The notes under the pieces are model-generated. The model ran no database searches. It was not told the origin of the DNA and was given only the letters and a program-made list of their open reading frames with translations. Positions 8,263-16,650 of a DNA stretch of 47,248 nt are shown here, one piece after another. Both the position numbers and the translations under genes were made by a program. The stretch covers positions 1 through 47,248 of the forward strand of contig NZ_QTQI01000043.1 in NCBI RefSeq assembly GCF_003853705.1, given 5' to 3'. The stretch comes from Burkholderia sp. Bp8992 (GTDB lineage Bacteria; Pseudomonadota; Gammaproteobacteria; Burkholderiales; Burkholderiaceae). The first letter of the stretch is position 1. Each line of letters begins with the position of its first letter.

Positions 8263-9536
8263 TGAAGCGTGTCCTTGAGTCGATACCAGGCGCCGACGAA
8301 CGGCAGGAACCAGGGTTTGCCGAAGTGACCCGGAATCGCGGGCCAGTCGAAACCTTTCCACGGGTTGAGATCGGCGCGTCCGTCCATGATCTCGGCCATC
8401 AACGTGCCCATCAGTGTGGCCATGTGCGTGCCGTGGCCGCTATAGCCCATCGAGTAATAGACGCCGTCGCGCTCGCCCGCGCGCGGCAGTCGGTTGGCCG
8501 TCATGTCGACCATTCCGCCCCAGCAGTAGTCGATGCGTACGGCGGCCAGCTCGGGAAACACGGCGGCCATCTGCTGCCGCAGGATCGCGCCGCTCTTCTC
8601 GTCCGAACGTGGATTCGACGTCGCAAACCGCGCGCGCCCGCCGAACAGCATCCGGTTGTCGGGCGTGACGCGAAAGAAATTGACGAAGTTCTTCGTGTCG
8701 GTGACCATCCGGCGCGTCGGCAGCAAGCGGTCGAGCAATTCGCGTGGCAACGGCTCGGTGACGATGATGAACGCGCCGACCGGCACGATCCTGCGGCGCA
8801 CCCAGCCGAACGGCCCGACCTGTGAAATACCGCTCGCGAGCAGCACCTGGCGCGCGCGGATCTCGCCGCGCGGTGTTTGCACCGCGTACGCGCCGCCCGC
8901 TTGTCGCTTCAGGCCGAGCACCGGCGCATGCTCGAGAATATGCGCGCCACGGGTTTGCGCGGCGCGCGCCAGGCCGCGCACATAACGGCCAACGTGCATC
9001 CCCGCGCTTTTGCCGAACAGCAGGCCGCCGTGATAACGGTCCGAGCCGATCTCGTCGCGCAGTTCGGCCTTCGTCACCATGCGCGTGTCGGGGTCCACGC
9101 TCGCCGCGAGCAGTGCCTGGCTGCGCGCGAGCTTGTCGTAGTGCTCGGGCTTCGCCGCGAGCTTCAGCTTGCCGCGGCGCACGAAATCGCAATCGATCGA
9201 CTCCTCCCTGACCAGCCGCTCGACCGTGTCGACGCCCGCGTCGAACGCGAGATAGAGCCGATTGGCCAGCTCCGTGCCGATGCGCTGCGACAGCGATGCG
9301 TAATCCTGCGCGAAGCCGTTGTTGCACATGCCGCCGTTGCGTCCCGATGCCGCCTGCCCGACAGTGCCCGCCTCGCAGACGATCACGCGCGCGCCTTTCT
9401 TGGCCAGCGCGAGTGCAGCCGCCGAACCGGTAATGCCGCCGCCCACCACCACGACGTCGCAACTTCCGTCATGCAACGCCGGCGAGTTGCTCGCGAATGG
9501 CTCCGACGTATCGAGCCAGTAGGAACTGAAACGCAT
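8259..9536 (-). CDS. PuuB/OrdL-like FAD-dependent amine oxidoreductase
   Basis: The 425-residue flavoprotein is of the DAO superfamily. It shows the dinucleotide-binding motif VVVGGGITGSAAA (about residues 29-41), the ASGRNGG motif typical of gamma-glutamylputrescine oxidase and its relatives, and a C-terminal GYSGHG FAD motif. Such enzymes oxidise a primary or secondary amine, often on a conjugated substrate, giving an aldehyde. ATG 9536 has GGGAG upstream. The stop overlaps the ALDH start by four bases. A second copy of identical length (12313-13590) lies in the same cluster. It may use a gamma-glutamyl-amine-like amide as substrate; this is inferred from family and neighbours. Confidence 0.88.
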   Translation of the reverse strand: MRFSSYWLDTSEPFASNSPALHDGSCDVVVVGGGITGSAAALALAKKGARVIVCEAGTVGQAASGRNGGMCNNGFAQDYASLSQRIGTELANRLYLAFDAGVDTVERLVREESIDCDFVRRGKLKLAAKPEHYDKLARSQALLAASVDPDTRMVTKAELRDEIGSDRYHGGLLFGKSAGMHVGRYVRGLARAAQTRGAHILEHAPVLGLKRQAGGAYAVQTPRGEIRARQVLLASGISQVGPFGWVRRRIVPVGAFIIVTEPLPRELLDRLLPTRRMVTDTKNFVNFFRVTPDNRMLFGGRARFATSNPRSDEKSGAILRQQMAAVFPELAAVRIDYCWGGMVDMTANRLPRAGERDGVYYSMGYSGHGTHMATLMGTLMAEIMDGRADLNPWKGFDWPAIPGHFGKPWFLPFVGAWYRLKDTLQ

Positions 9537-9613
9537 CAGGCACTCCCAAGCTGTCCACCGCACCGCGCTGCCAGGCCGACGAACGTTCGCCGCCCCGATC
9601 CGGCCGCTCGCCC

Positions 9614-9627
9614 GCGATCCGGATCGC
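9614..9627. promoter_or_regulatory. Perfect 14-base palindrome upstream of the oxidoreductase-ALDH pair
   Basis: GCGATCCGGATCGC reads the same on both strands and lies 78-91 bases before the start of the gene at 9536, inside the only sizeable gap (137 bases) of this part of the cluster. It could be an operator for a local promoter. No regulator can be assigned. Confidence 0.3.
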
Positions 9628-9673
9628 AGCACCTCGTCCGGAGGCTGCTCCGCGTCAGCGCGACGGCCTTGCA

Positions 9674-10999
9674 CTAGAAATCCGCGACCTTGCCCCATGC
9701 GGATTCGCTGAAACGGCCCGGCCGGTACGGCGTCGGGTCCACGAACGGCTCCGCACCGGACGCGAGATCCGCGATCAGGTGCCCGGCGCCCGGCCCGATC
9801 CCGAAGCCGTGCCCCGAAAAGCCCGCCGCGAGGATCAGCCCCGGCACGCCCGGCACTTCGCCGATGCCCGGCACGCCGTCAGGCGTGCTGTCGACGAAGC
9901 CGGCCCATGCGTGCGTGATCTTCGCTTCGCGCAATTCGGGCAACAGTTCGACCGCGCGGCGGTACGTTTCGGCGACCGTCGGCATGTCGGGCTTCGGATC
10001 GAGAATGCGCACCGCTTCCATCGGCGTCGGCGCATCGAGGCGCCAGCGCTTCAGCGTTTCATGCCCGCCGCGCACGCCTTCGAGGCCGCCCGGCAGCAGA
10101 TTGCGCCAGCGCTTCGCGAACATCGGCACGAATTGCGGGGCGAAGCGCAGGAACTGCGGCGTGAGGTCCACGCGCGCGCGGCCGCTGATCGCCAATGCGT
10201 AGCGTCCGTCGCTGCGGCGCGTCATGGACACGCCGGACGTGTACATCGCATCCGGCAGCGGCGTTTCGACGGGCGACACGCTCAGGATCGACTGACGGAT
10301 CGACGCCTGCGGAAAGCGGATGCCGAGCTGGCGGCAGAACGACGATGCCCATGCACCGCCGGCCATCACGGCCGTCCGGGTCTTGATGACGCCGGCCTCG
10401 GTGACGACGCCGGCGACGCGACCGCCCTCGAGCTCGATGCCGCGCGCCGCGCAGTGCTGGTGAACGCTGCCGCCCAGCTTGATCAGCGCGGCGGCCACGG
10501 CCGGCGCGGCCTTCCCTGGATCGGCCGTGCCGTCGGTCGGCGAGAACACGCCGCCTTTCCACTGCCGCCCGGTCGCCCGTCCGCGCTCGGCGGCCTGCTT
10601 GCTGTCGAGCATGTACGTGGTCACGCCCGCGGTCTTCGCGAATTCGCCCCAGCTGGCCCAGCGGGACAGCTCGGCCTCGTCGTTGCTGAGATACAGCAGC
10701 CCGCAGCGACTAAAGCCCGTGTCTTCTCCCGATTCGGCGGCGAATCGTTCCCACAGATCGATGCTCTTGCTCGCCATCGGCAACTCGCGCGCGTCGCGGT
10801 TCTGCTGCCGGCACCAGCCCCAGTTGCGGCTCGACTGTTCGGCGCCGATGCGCCCCTTCTCGACGAGCGCGACCGACAAACCGCGTCGTGCCAGATAGTA
10901 GGCGGTGAAGACGCCGATGATGCCGCCGCCGATCACGACGACGTCGGCCGCGGCCGGCGGCGTGGACAAGGTTTCGATATGGCGCAGCGGAGGGGACAT
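9674..10999 (-). CDS. DadA-like FAD-dependent oxidoreductase
   Basis: The 441-residue DAO-family flavoprotein carries an N-terminal FAD motif VVVIGGGIIGVFTAYYLARRG and a WGWCRQQNRD segment in place of the ASGRNGG of the PuuB-like pair, so it belongs to a different subgroup, nearer D-amino-acid dehydrogenases or opine/sarcosine-type oxidases. A GFSGHGFGIGP motif near the C-terminus completes the FAD site. ATG 10999 lies two bases beyond the stop of the bicupin gene, so the two are one transcript. It probably oxidises an amino acid or N-substituted amino acid; the substrate is unknown. Confidence 0.85.
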   Translation of the reverse strand: MSPPLRHIETLSTPPAAADVVVIGGGIIGVFTAYYLARRGLSVALVEKGRIGAEQSSRNWGWCRQQNRDARELPMASKSIDLWERFAAESGEDTGFSRCGLLYLSNDEAELSRWASWGEFAKTAGVTTYMLDSKQAAERGRATGRQWKGGVFSPTDGTADPGKAAPAVAAALIKLGGSVHQHCAARGIELEGGRVAGVVTEAGVIKTRTAVMAGGAWASSFCRQLGIRFPQASIRQSILSVSPVETPLPDAMYTSGVSMTRRSDGRYALAISGRARVDLTPQFLRFAPQFVPMFAKRWRNLLPGGLEGVRGGHETLKRWRLDAPTPMEAVRILDPKPDMPTVAETYRRAVELLPELREAKITHAWAGFVDSTPDGVPGIGEVPGVPGLILAAGFSGHGFGIGPGAGHLIADLASGAEPFVDPTPYRPGRFSESAWGKVADF

Positions 11000-11001
11000 G
11001 C

Positions 11002-11736
11002 TCAGTCTCGTTCGGTGGAGGGTTTGACGTTCTGCATCACGTAGAACTTCGCGACGCGTTCGCTGCTTTCCCACCCGATCGACGCGCCGCGCGGCACGAA
11101 CAGCGCATCGCCGGTACCGAGCGACTGCACGCTGCCGTCGGGCGCCGCGAACCGGACGCCACCGTCCAGCAGGAACATGAATTCGTTGGCACGATGCGGC
11201 CGGACGATCCGGTGATACGGCGTCGAATCCCAGGTGCCCGCGCAGTATCCGGCGCCGTCGTCGGTGAACACGTTGTCGCTGCGGCATTGCGGCGCGGGGC
11301 CCAGCAGTACTTCGGCCGGCAGCGTGGCGGACGGTTTGAAGTCCGCGTCGGCGCGCAGCTCGAAGAGGCCGCGTTTCGTCGGTTGCGCGCACGCTGCCGC
11401 GCAGAACGTCAGCAGCACGGGCGATTGCGCGGCGATGCGCAGCGCGGTGCCGCAGCCGATGACGGCGCCTTGCCCCGGGCCGAGCACCAGCGGTGCGGCG
11501 CCGTCCGCTTCGAGCGTCAGCTCGCCTTGGACGACGACGACGGTTTCGATGTGCGGAAAGCTCGACACGTCCAGTTCGCCGACGAAAACGATCCGCCCCG
11601 CGGCCATCGCGTCGGGGCCTTCCCACGCAATCTCGCGATGCGACGCGAACGGATCGCTCGCGCCGAACGCCTGCTTGCTGAATACGGTGGAAGACGGTGC
11701 GCCGTCGGCCCGGTGCAACACGAAAACTGCGGTCAT
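11002..11736 (-). CDS. Two-domain cupin protein (C-terminal Cupin_3/DUF861)
   Basis: The 244-residue protein has two cupin barrels. The first (about residues 50-115) centres on FPHIETVVVVQGELTLEADG. The second (about 155-240) has the Cupin_3 signature GTWDSTPYHRIVRPH followed by EFMFLLDG and FVPRGASIGWE. Cupin_3 proteins include EutQ-like and ureidoglycine-type proteins and many of unknown role. ATG 11736 is chosen for the AGGAG 6 bases upstream and because the longer frame adds an unrelated leader. It is followed two bases later by the DadA-like gene. The neighbouring AraC regulator lacks its own cupin sensor, so a sensing role is conceivable but unproven. Confidence 0.8.
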   Translation of the reverse strand: MTAVFVLHRADGAPSSTVFSKQAFGASDPFASHREIAWEGPDAMAAGRIVFVGELDVSSFPHIETVVVVQGELTLEADGAAPLVLGPGQGAVIGCGTALRIAAQSPVLLTFCAAACAQPTKRGLFELRADADFKPSATLPAEVLLGPAPQCRSDNVFTDDGAGYCAGTWDSTPYHRIVRPHRANEFMFLLDGGVRFAAPDGSVQSLGTGDALFVPRGASIGWESSERVAKFYVMQNVKPSTERD

Positions 11737-11855
11737 TTCTGCTCCTGTGCAGTGCGCGGCGGACTGGTTCAAAGCCGTCGCGCGATATCGGAAATCGTCG
11801 TTCTCCGGCTCGTCTGCCGGACATCCTCAGCGGGGCATGTCATCCATGCGTGCGC

Positions 11856-12287
11856 TTATGCTGCGTGACACGACGCCTCGCGGCGTTCGTCGCGCAGGCG
11901 CGCCGATGGCGTTCGCAGCGGCGCGCCGCCAGTCCGCGCAACCACGTAATCGCGCGGCGTGATCCCGAGCACGCGCCGGAAATGCCGGCACAGATGGCTC
12001 TGGTCGAAGAAGCCGACGTCGGTCGCGACGACCGACGGCGCAAGACCGGCGCGCAACAGGTCCTGCGCTCGCCGTATTCGCACGAGACACAGATACCGGT
12101 GCGGCGACAGTCCGGTTTCGCTGCGAAAGCGCGCGGTGAAACGCGACACGCTCAACCCGGCCACCGCCGCGAGCGTGTCCAGGTTCAGCGGCTGCGCGAA
12201 CGACGCGTCGATCGTGCGCAGCACGTCGTCGATCGCCGGCGAGACGGGCTGGGCGACGCGAGGCGAGCCAACGAATTGCACTGTCAT
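11856..12287 (-). CDS. Short AraC-family regulator (DNA-binding domain only)
   Basis: This is a 143-residue protein made almost entirely of the AraC/XylS double helix-turn-helix: HTH1 at about residues 37-56 and HTH2 at about 85-108, with the family signature GFFDQSHLCRHFRRVLGITPRDY running through the second. Typical AraC regulators are near 300 residues with an N-terminal sensor domain, which is absent here. ATG 12287 has GGAG upstream, and the preceding oxidoreductase ends only 25 bases away, so the missing domain is not hidden in another frame. It is probably a local activator of the cluster, like SoxS/MarA-type stand-alone proteins. Confidence 0.85.
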   Translation of the reverse strand: MTVQFVGSPRVAQPVSPAIDDVLRTIDASFAQPLNLDTLAAVAGLSVSRFTARFRSETGLSPHRYLCLVRIRRAQDLLRAGLAPSVVATDVGFFDQSHLCRHFRRVLGITPRDYVVARTGGAPLRTPSARLRDERREASCHAA

Positions 12288-12312
12288 TTCGAATTCTCCG
12301 GGGGCGCTCGCT

Positions 12313-13590
12313 TCAATGCAGGAAATCCTGCATCCGGTAATACGCGCCGACGAGCGGCAGGAACCACGCGTGCCCGAAATGGCCCGGCATCGCCGGCCAG
12401 TCGAGTTCGCGCCACGGGTTCGACGCAGCCGCCCCATACAGCACGTCGGCCATCACGCGGCCCATGTGCACCGACATCTGCACACCGTGGCCGCTGTAGC
12501 CCATCGAGTAATAGAGCCCGTCGTGCTGGCCCGCGCGCGGCAGCCGGTCGGCGGTGATGTCGACCAGCCCGCCCCAGCAGTAGTCGAGCCGCACGTTCGC
12601 CAGCTCGGGGAAATAGCCGGCCATGCCGGCGCGCAGGATGTCGCCGCTCTTCGCATCGGAGCGCGGGCTCGACATCGCGAAGCGCGCGCGGCCGCCGAAC
12701 AGCAGCCGGTTGTCGGGCGTCACGCGGAAGTAGTTGCCGATCTGGCGCGACGTCACGTACGCACGGCGATGCGGAAACAGCCGGTTCAACTGCGCATCGG
12801 GCAGCGGCTCGGTCACGACGATGAAGCTGCCGACCGGCGCGATGCGCCGCCGGAACCACGCAAAGGGCCCGTGCTGCGATGCGCCGGTCGCAACCAGCAC
12901 GCGGTCGGCGACGATCGTGCCGCGGGCGCAGGTGATCCGGTGGCGCTCGCCATCGAGCCTGTCGAGCTGCGTGACGGCCGCGTGCTCGTACACGCGCGCG
13001 CCGGCGCGCACGGCCGCTTGCGCGAGGCCGACGCCGAACTTGCCCATGTGCATCTGCGCGCCGTTGCGCTGCAGGAGTCCACCGTAAAAGCCGTCGGACG
13101 CGATTTCATCGCGGATCCGCGACGGCTCGATCAGTTCGATGTCCGGATCGACATCGCGCCGCAACGCGTCGAAGGTCTTTTCGAGCCCCGCGAAGTGCTG
13201 CGGTTTCGCGGCGAGCTTCAGCTTGCCCGCGCGCCGGAAATCGCAGTCGATCGCCTGTTCCGTCACGATCGTCTCGACGCTCTTCACCGCGCTTTCGTAT
13301 GCGAGATAAAACTGCTTCGCCTGCGCGGCGCCGATGCGCGCGGCCAGCGATGCGTAGTCCTGCGCGACGCCCGTATTGCACTGGCCGCCGTTGCGGCCGG
13401 ACGCTTCGCCCGCGACCTGCGCGGCTTCGAGCACGACCACCGATACGCCGCGCTGCGCGAGCGCGAGCGCCGCCGACAAGCCGGTGAAACCGCCGCCGAT
13501 CACGACGACGTCGGCGCGCCCTTCGACGGGCCCAACGCTGCCGGCGCGAAACGCGGGGCGAGTATCCAGCCAGTACGATTCCAGTTTCAT
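12313..13590 (-). CDS. PuuB/OrdL-like FAD-dependent amine oxidoreductase, second copy
   Basis: The 425-residue flavoprotein has the same architecture and length as the gene at 8259-9536: it starts MKLESYWLDT against MRFSSYWLDT, shares DVVVIGGGFTGLSAALAL, ASGRNGGQCN.G.AQDYASL, FRVTPDNR.LFGGRARF and YYSMGYSGHG, and ends in the same GA.YR..D.L tail. The two look like an intra-cluster duplication followed by divergence. It should oxidise an amine, as in gamma-glutamylputrescine oxidase. ATG 13590 follows AAGGA. It is the first gene after a 196-base gap and probably has its own promoter (see 13699-13714). Confidence 0.88.
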   Translation of the reverse strand: MKLESYWLDTRPAFRAGSVGPVEGRADVVVIGGGFTGLSAALALAQRGVSVVVLEAAQVAGEASGRNGGQCNTGVAQDYASLAARIGAAQAKQFYLAYESAVKSVETIVTEQAIDCDFRRAGKLKLAAKPQHFAGLEKTFDALRRDVDPDIELIEPSRIRDEIASDGFYGGLLQRNGAQMHMGKFGVGLAQAAVRAGARVYEHAAVTQLDRLDGERHRITCARGTIVADRVLVATGASQHGPFAWFRRRIAPVGSFIVVTEPLPDAQLNRLFPHRRAYVTSRQIGNYFRVTPDNRLLFGGRARFAMSSPRSDAKSGDILRAGMAGYFPELANVRLDYCWGGLVDITADRLPRAGQHDGLYYSMGYSGHGVQMSVHMGRVMADVLYGAAASNPWRELDWPAMPGHFGHAWFLPLVGAYYRMQDFLH

Positions 13591-13698
13591 TGGATCCTTC
13601 TTGTGCATGCCGGCAACGACGATCGGCGGCCGTTCAATGAGAATCATTTAATCACCGTCAAAAACCGCAGTTGCCGCGTATTCGCGCGCGGCACGCAT

Positions 13699-13714
13699 AC
13701 AAATTGCCGTTTTG
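13699..13714. promoter_or_regulatory. Candidate operator ACAAATTGCCGTTTTG
   Basis: This site lies 109-124 bases before the start codon at 13590. It shares 12 of 14 positions (ACAAA-TGCCG-TT) with the perfect-armed site at 19388-19403, which stands at a similar distance before the ABC transporter operon. The likely regulator is one of the cluster's own (AraC at 11856 or Lrp at 24258), which is inference. Confidence 0.35.
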
Positions 13715-13786
13715 CACGACCGCCGCGGCAGACTATGCGGCGGGCCGTCCACCGCGCCGCGCGATGAACGCCTCGTGCGCCACGGA

Positions 13787-15664
13787 CTACAGCTGCACCG
13801 GTGCGACGCCGGCCGGCGCCGGCTCCGCCTGGAAGCGCGCGAGATCTTCCTCGCTGCGATGACACAGCACCTGCGCGCCGTTCCCGAGCGTGCGCAGCGA
13901 CGGGGCCGTCCGGTTGCACACGCCGTCCACGCGCATCGCGCAGCGCGACAGGAACGGACACAGCTCGGCCTCGTTCTCGCGCTCGCCGATCGGCTCCAGC
14001 GGCCGGTGGCAACGCTCGGTCGCATCGTCGAGCCAGCCCGCACGCAGTTCCGGCGCGGACGACACCAGCAAGTGCGAATACGGGTGATAAGGCGGCGCGC
14101 ACAACGCGTCGCGGCTGCCCGTCTCCACGCGGCGGCCCGCGTACAGCACGACGATGTCGTCGCTGATCGCGCGCACCTTCGCGATGTCGTGCGTGATGAA
14201 CACGTACGACACGCCGAGCTTCGCCTGCAGGTCGCGCAGCAGCTCGATGATCGCGGCGCCGACGACGGTGTCGAGCGCCGACGTGACCTCGTCGCACAAG
14301 ATCAGGTCGGGCTCGGCCGCCAGCGCGCGCGCGAGGTTTACGCGCTGCTTCTGACCGCCGGACAATTCGCCGGTACGCCGCGCGGCCACGGCCGGCGGCA
14401 GCCGCACGAGCTCGAGCAGTTCCGCGACGCGCTGGCGTGCACGCGCGCCCTTGATCCCGTGATAGAACGCCAGCGGTCGCGCGAGCGTGCGCTCGACGGT
14501 ATGCACCGGGTTGAGCGCGGTATCGGCGTTCTGGAACACGATCTGCACGCGGCGATGCTGCTCCTTCGTTCGTTTGCCGATATCGCGCGCAAGCGGCTCG
14601 CCATCGAGCAGGATCGCGCCGCCGGTCGCCGGCACGAGGCCCGCGATCACCTTCGCGAGCGTCGTCTTGCCGGAGCCCGATTCGCCGATCACGCCGACGG
14701 TCTGCCCGCGCCCGATGCGCAGGTCGACCTCGTGCAGGATCACCTTCGCGGGCCAGCCCTTCGCGGTGCGGCCGCCGTAGCCGGCGATCGCGCCGCGCAC
14801 GTCGAGCAGCGGCACCGGTGCGGCGCTCGCCGCTATCGCGTCACATGCGGCATCGCGTTCGGCATCGTTCGGCGTGACCGCCGCGATCAGGCTCTGCGTA
14901 TACGGGTGCGTCGGCGCATGCAGGATCTGTTCGGTCGCGCCGGCCTCGCGGATCACGCCGTCGCTGAGCACGACGATCCGGTCGGCCATCTGCGCGACCA
15001 CGGCGAGGTCGTGCGACACGTACACCGCACTCATTCCGTAGCGCCGGATCACGCTCTTGAATGCCTGCAGCACGTCGATCTGCGTGGTCACGTCGAGCGC
15101 GGTGGTCGGCTCGTCGAGGATCACCAGCTCCGGATCGGTGATCAGCGCCATCGCGGCCATCAGCCGCTGCAGCTGCCCGCCCGATACCTGGTGCGGATAG
15201 CGCTTGCCGATCGTCTCCGGCTCCGGCAGCGCGAGTGCACGAAACAGCTCGATCGCCTTCGCCTGCGCGTCGCGCTTCGACATCGTCTTGTGGATCAGCG
15301 CGCTCTCGATCACCTGGTCGAGAATCGTGCGCGACGGGTTGAACGCGGCGGCGGCGCTCTGCGCGATATACGCGACCTTGCGGCCGCGCAGCGCGGTCAG
15401 CGCTTGCGCGGGCAGCGTGCAGACGTCCGTGCCGGCGAGCTTCACCGAGCCGCCGGCGATCCGGCAGCCGGTGCGCGCGTGGCCCATCAGCGACAGCGCG
15501 ATCGTCGTCTTGCCGGAGCCCGATTCGCCGATCAGCGCGAGCACCTCGCCGCGCCCGATATCGAAGTCGACGCCATGGACGATCGTCGTTTCCTCGCCGC
15601 CCGGCCGGCCGCCGACCACGCGCAGCCCGCGCACCTCGACGAGCGGAGTCGATTGATCTCGCAT
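13787..15664 (-). CDS. Dipeptide-type ABC transporter, fused double ATP-binding protein
   Basis: The 625-residue protein joins two nucleotide-binding domains, equivalent to DppD plus DppF. NBD1 has Walker A GESGSGKT (46-53), signature VSGGQLQR (160-167) and Walker B LVILDEPTTALD. NBD2 has Walker A GESGSGKT (327-334), signature LSGGQKQR (434-441) and LILCDEVTSALD. The C-terminus has the oligopeptide-transporter cysteine motif CPFLSRCAMRVDGVC. It powers uptake by the permeases encoded just upstream. ATG 15664 shares its A with the TGA of the permease gene (TGATG), so translation is coupled. A cytoplasmic, membrane-associated role is expected. Substrate class (peptide, or opine/amide) is inferred from the family only. 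Confidence 0.92.
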   Translation of the reverse strand: MRDQSTPLVEVRGLRVVGGRPGGEETTIVHGVDFDIGRGEVLALIGESGSGKTTIALSLMGHARTGCRIAGGSVKLAGTDVCTLPAQALTALRGRKVAYIAQSAAAAFNPSRTILDQVIESALIHKTMSKRDAQAKAIELFRALALPEPETIGKRYPHQVSGGQLQRLMAAMALITDPELVILDEPTTALDVTTQIDVLQAFKSVIRRYGMSAVYVSHDLAVVAQMADRIVVLSDGVIREAGATEQILHAPTHPYTQSLIAAVTPNDAERDAACDAIAASAAPVPLLDVRGAIAGYGGRTAKGWPAKVILHEVDLRIGRGQTVGVIGESGSGKTTLAKVIAGLVPATGGAILLDGEPLARDIGKRTKEQHRRVQIVFQNADTALNPVHTVERTLARPLAFYHGIKGARARQRVAELLELVRLPPAVAARRTGELSGGQKQRVNLARALAAEPDLILCDEVTSALDTVVGAAIIELLRDLQAKLGVSYVFITHDIAKVRAISDDIVVLYAGRRVETGSRDALCAPPYHPYSHLLVSSAPELRAGWLDDATERCHRPLEPIGERENEAELCPFLSRCAMRVDGVCNRTAPSLRTLGNGAQVLCHRSEEDLARFQAEPAPAGVAPVQL

Positions 15665-16650
15665 CAGTGTTCTCCGGCGGCGGCAGCCGCGCCCTTGCGG
15701 CGGCCGCGATGCGGCAGGCCGTCGATCATCAGGTTGACGCCCACCGTCAGGATCGCGATCGCGACCGCGGGCATGATCGCGACGGCCGAGCCGTCGCCGA
15801 GGCTCGCGATGTTCTCGCGTACGAGCGAGCCGAGGTCCGCATACGGCGGCTGCACGCCGAGCCCGAGAAAGCTCAGGCCGCTCAGCAGCAGCACGACGAA
15901 CGTGAAGCGCAGCCCGGTGTCCGCCAGCATCGGATGGATCATGTTCGGCAGCATCTCGACGCACGCGATGTACAGCGCGCTTTCGCCGCGCGCCCGCGCC
16001 ACCTGCACGAATTCGAGCGTGCTGATGTTGATCGCCAGCGCGCGCGCGATCCGGTACGAGCCGGGCATGTAGCTGACCGCGGCGGTGAGAACCAGCAGCG
16101 GCAGCGACGAGCCGAACGCGGCAACGAACATCAGCGCGAACATCTTCGACGGAATCGACGTGAGCGCGTCGAGCAGCCGGCTCATCGTCTCGTCGACCGC
16201 GCGGCCCGACACGGTCGCGAGCAGCCCGAGCGTCGTGCCGGTCACCGCGGCAAGCAGCACCGCGGCCAGCGCGAGCAGCACGGTCAGCCGCGTGCCGTAC
16301 AGGATCCGGCTCAGCATGTCGCGGCCGAGGAAGTCGGAGCCGAACGGCAGCTTCGCGCTGAACGACGCGAACACGTCGGTCGTGACGATCGTGCCGACGT
16401 CATGCGGCGCAATCAGCGGCGCGAACACGGCGACGAACAGCATCAGGCCGACCATCGACAGTCCGACGCGGCCGCCGGTCGTCAATGCGATGCGCGCGGC
16501 GCGGCGCTTGCGCGGCTGGTCGGGAGCAGGTGCGGCAGGCGGCATGCTGCCCCGCCCCAGGGGCGGGTCGCCGGATGGCGGCAGCGCGCTGCTGCGTTGT
16601 ACGGGTTCGATCGGTTGCATGGGCGGCATCTCGGCAGGAAAACGAAACAC
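15664..16650 (-). CDS. Dipeptide-type ABC transporter permease (DppC-like)
   Basis: The protein is about 328 residues with a long proline- and alanine-rich cytoplasmic lead, a first membrane segment near VGLSMVGLMLFVAVFAPLIA, the FGSDFLGRDMLSRILYGTR motif typical of DppC/OppC, and five more hydrophobic segments. The EAA-type loop is at ARARGESALYIACVEMLPN. The start is not certain: GTG 16650 abuts the TGA of the previous gene, while ATG 16629 and ATG 16620 would give slightly shorter leads. It pairs with the DppB-like permease at 16651-17604 and overlaps the ATPase gene by one base. Confidence 0.88.
   Translation of the reverse strand: MFRFPAEMPPMQPIEPVQRSSALPPSGDPPLGRGSMPPAAPAPDQPRKRRAARIALTTGGRVGLSMVGLMLFVAVFAPLIAPHDVGTIVTTDVFASFSAKLPFGSDFLGRDMLSRILYGTRLTVLLALAAVLLAAVTGTTLGLLATVSGRAVDETMSRLLDALTSIPSKMFALMFVAAFGSSLPLLVLTAAVSYMPGSYRIARALAINISTLEFVQVARARGESALYIACVEMLPNMIHPMLADTGLRFTFVVLLLSGLSFLGLGVQPPYADLGSLVRENIASLGDGSAVAIMPAVAIAILTVGVNLMIDGLPHRGRRKGAAAAAGEH

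Noticed and set aside
9674-11824. 716-codon reading that would fuse an upstream stretch to the DadA-like oxidoreductase
   Set aside because: The upstream half is the bicupin gene in another frame; the bicupin frame has cupin motifs and a ribosome site, and the oxidoreductase has its own ATG at 10999.
13712-16072. 786-codon plus-strand frame antisense to the ABC ATPase and permease
   Set aside because: Shadow of the ATPase genes; composition is extreme in Arg, His and Ala and no family features are visible.
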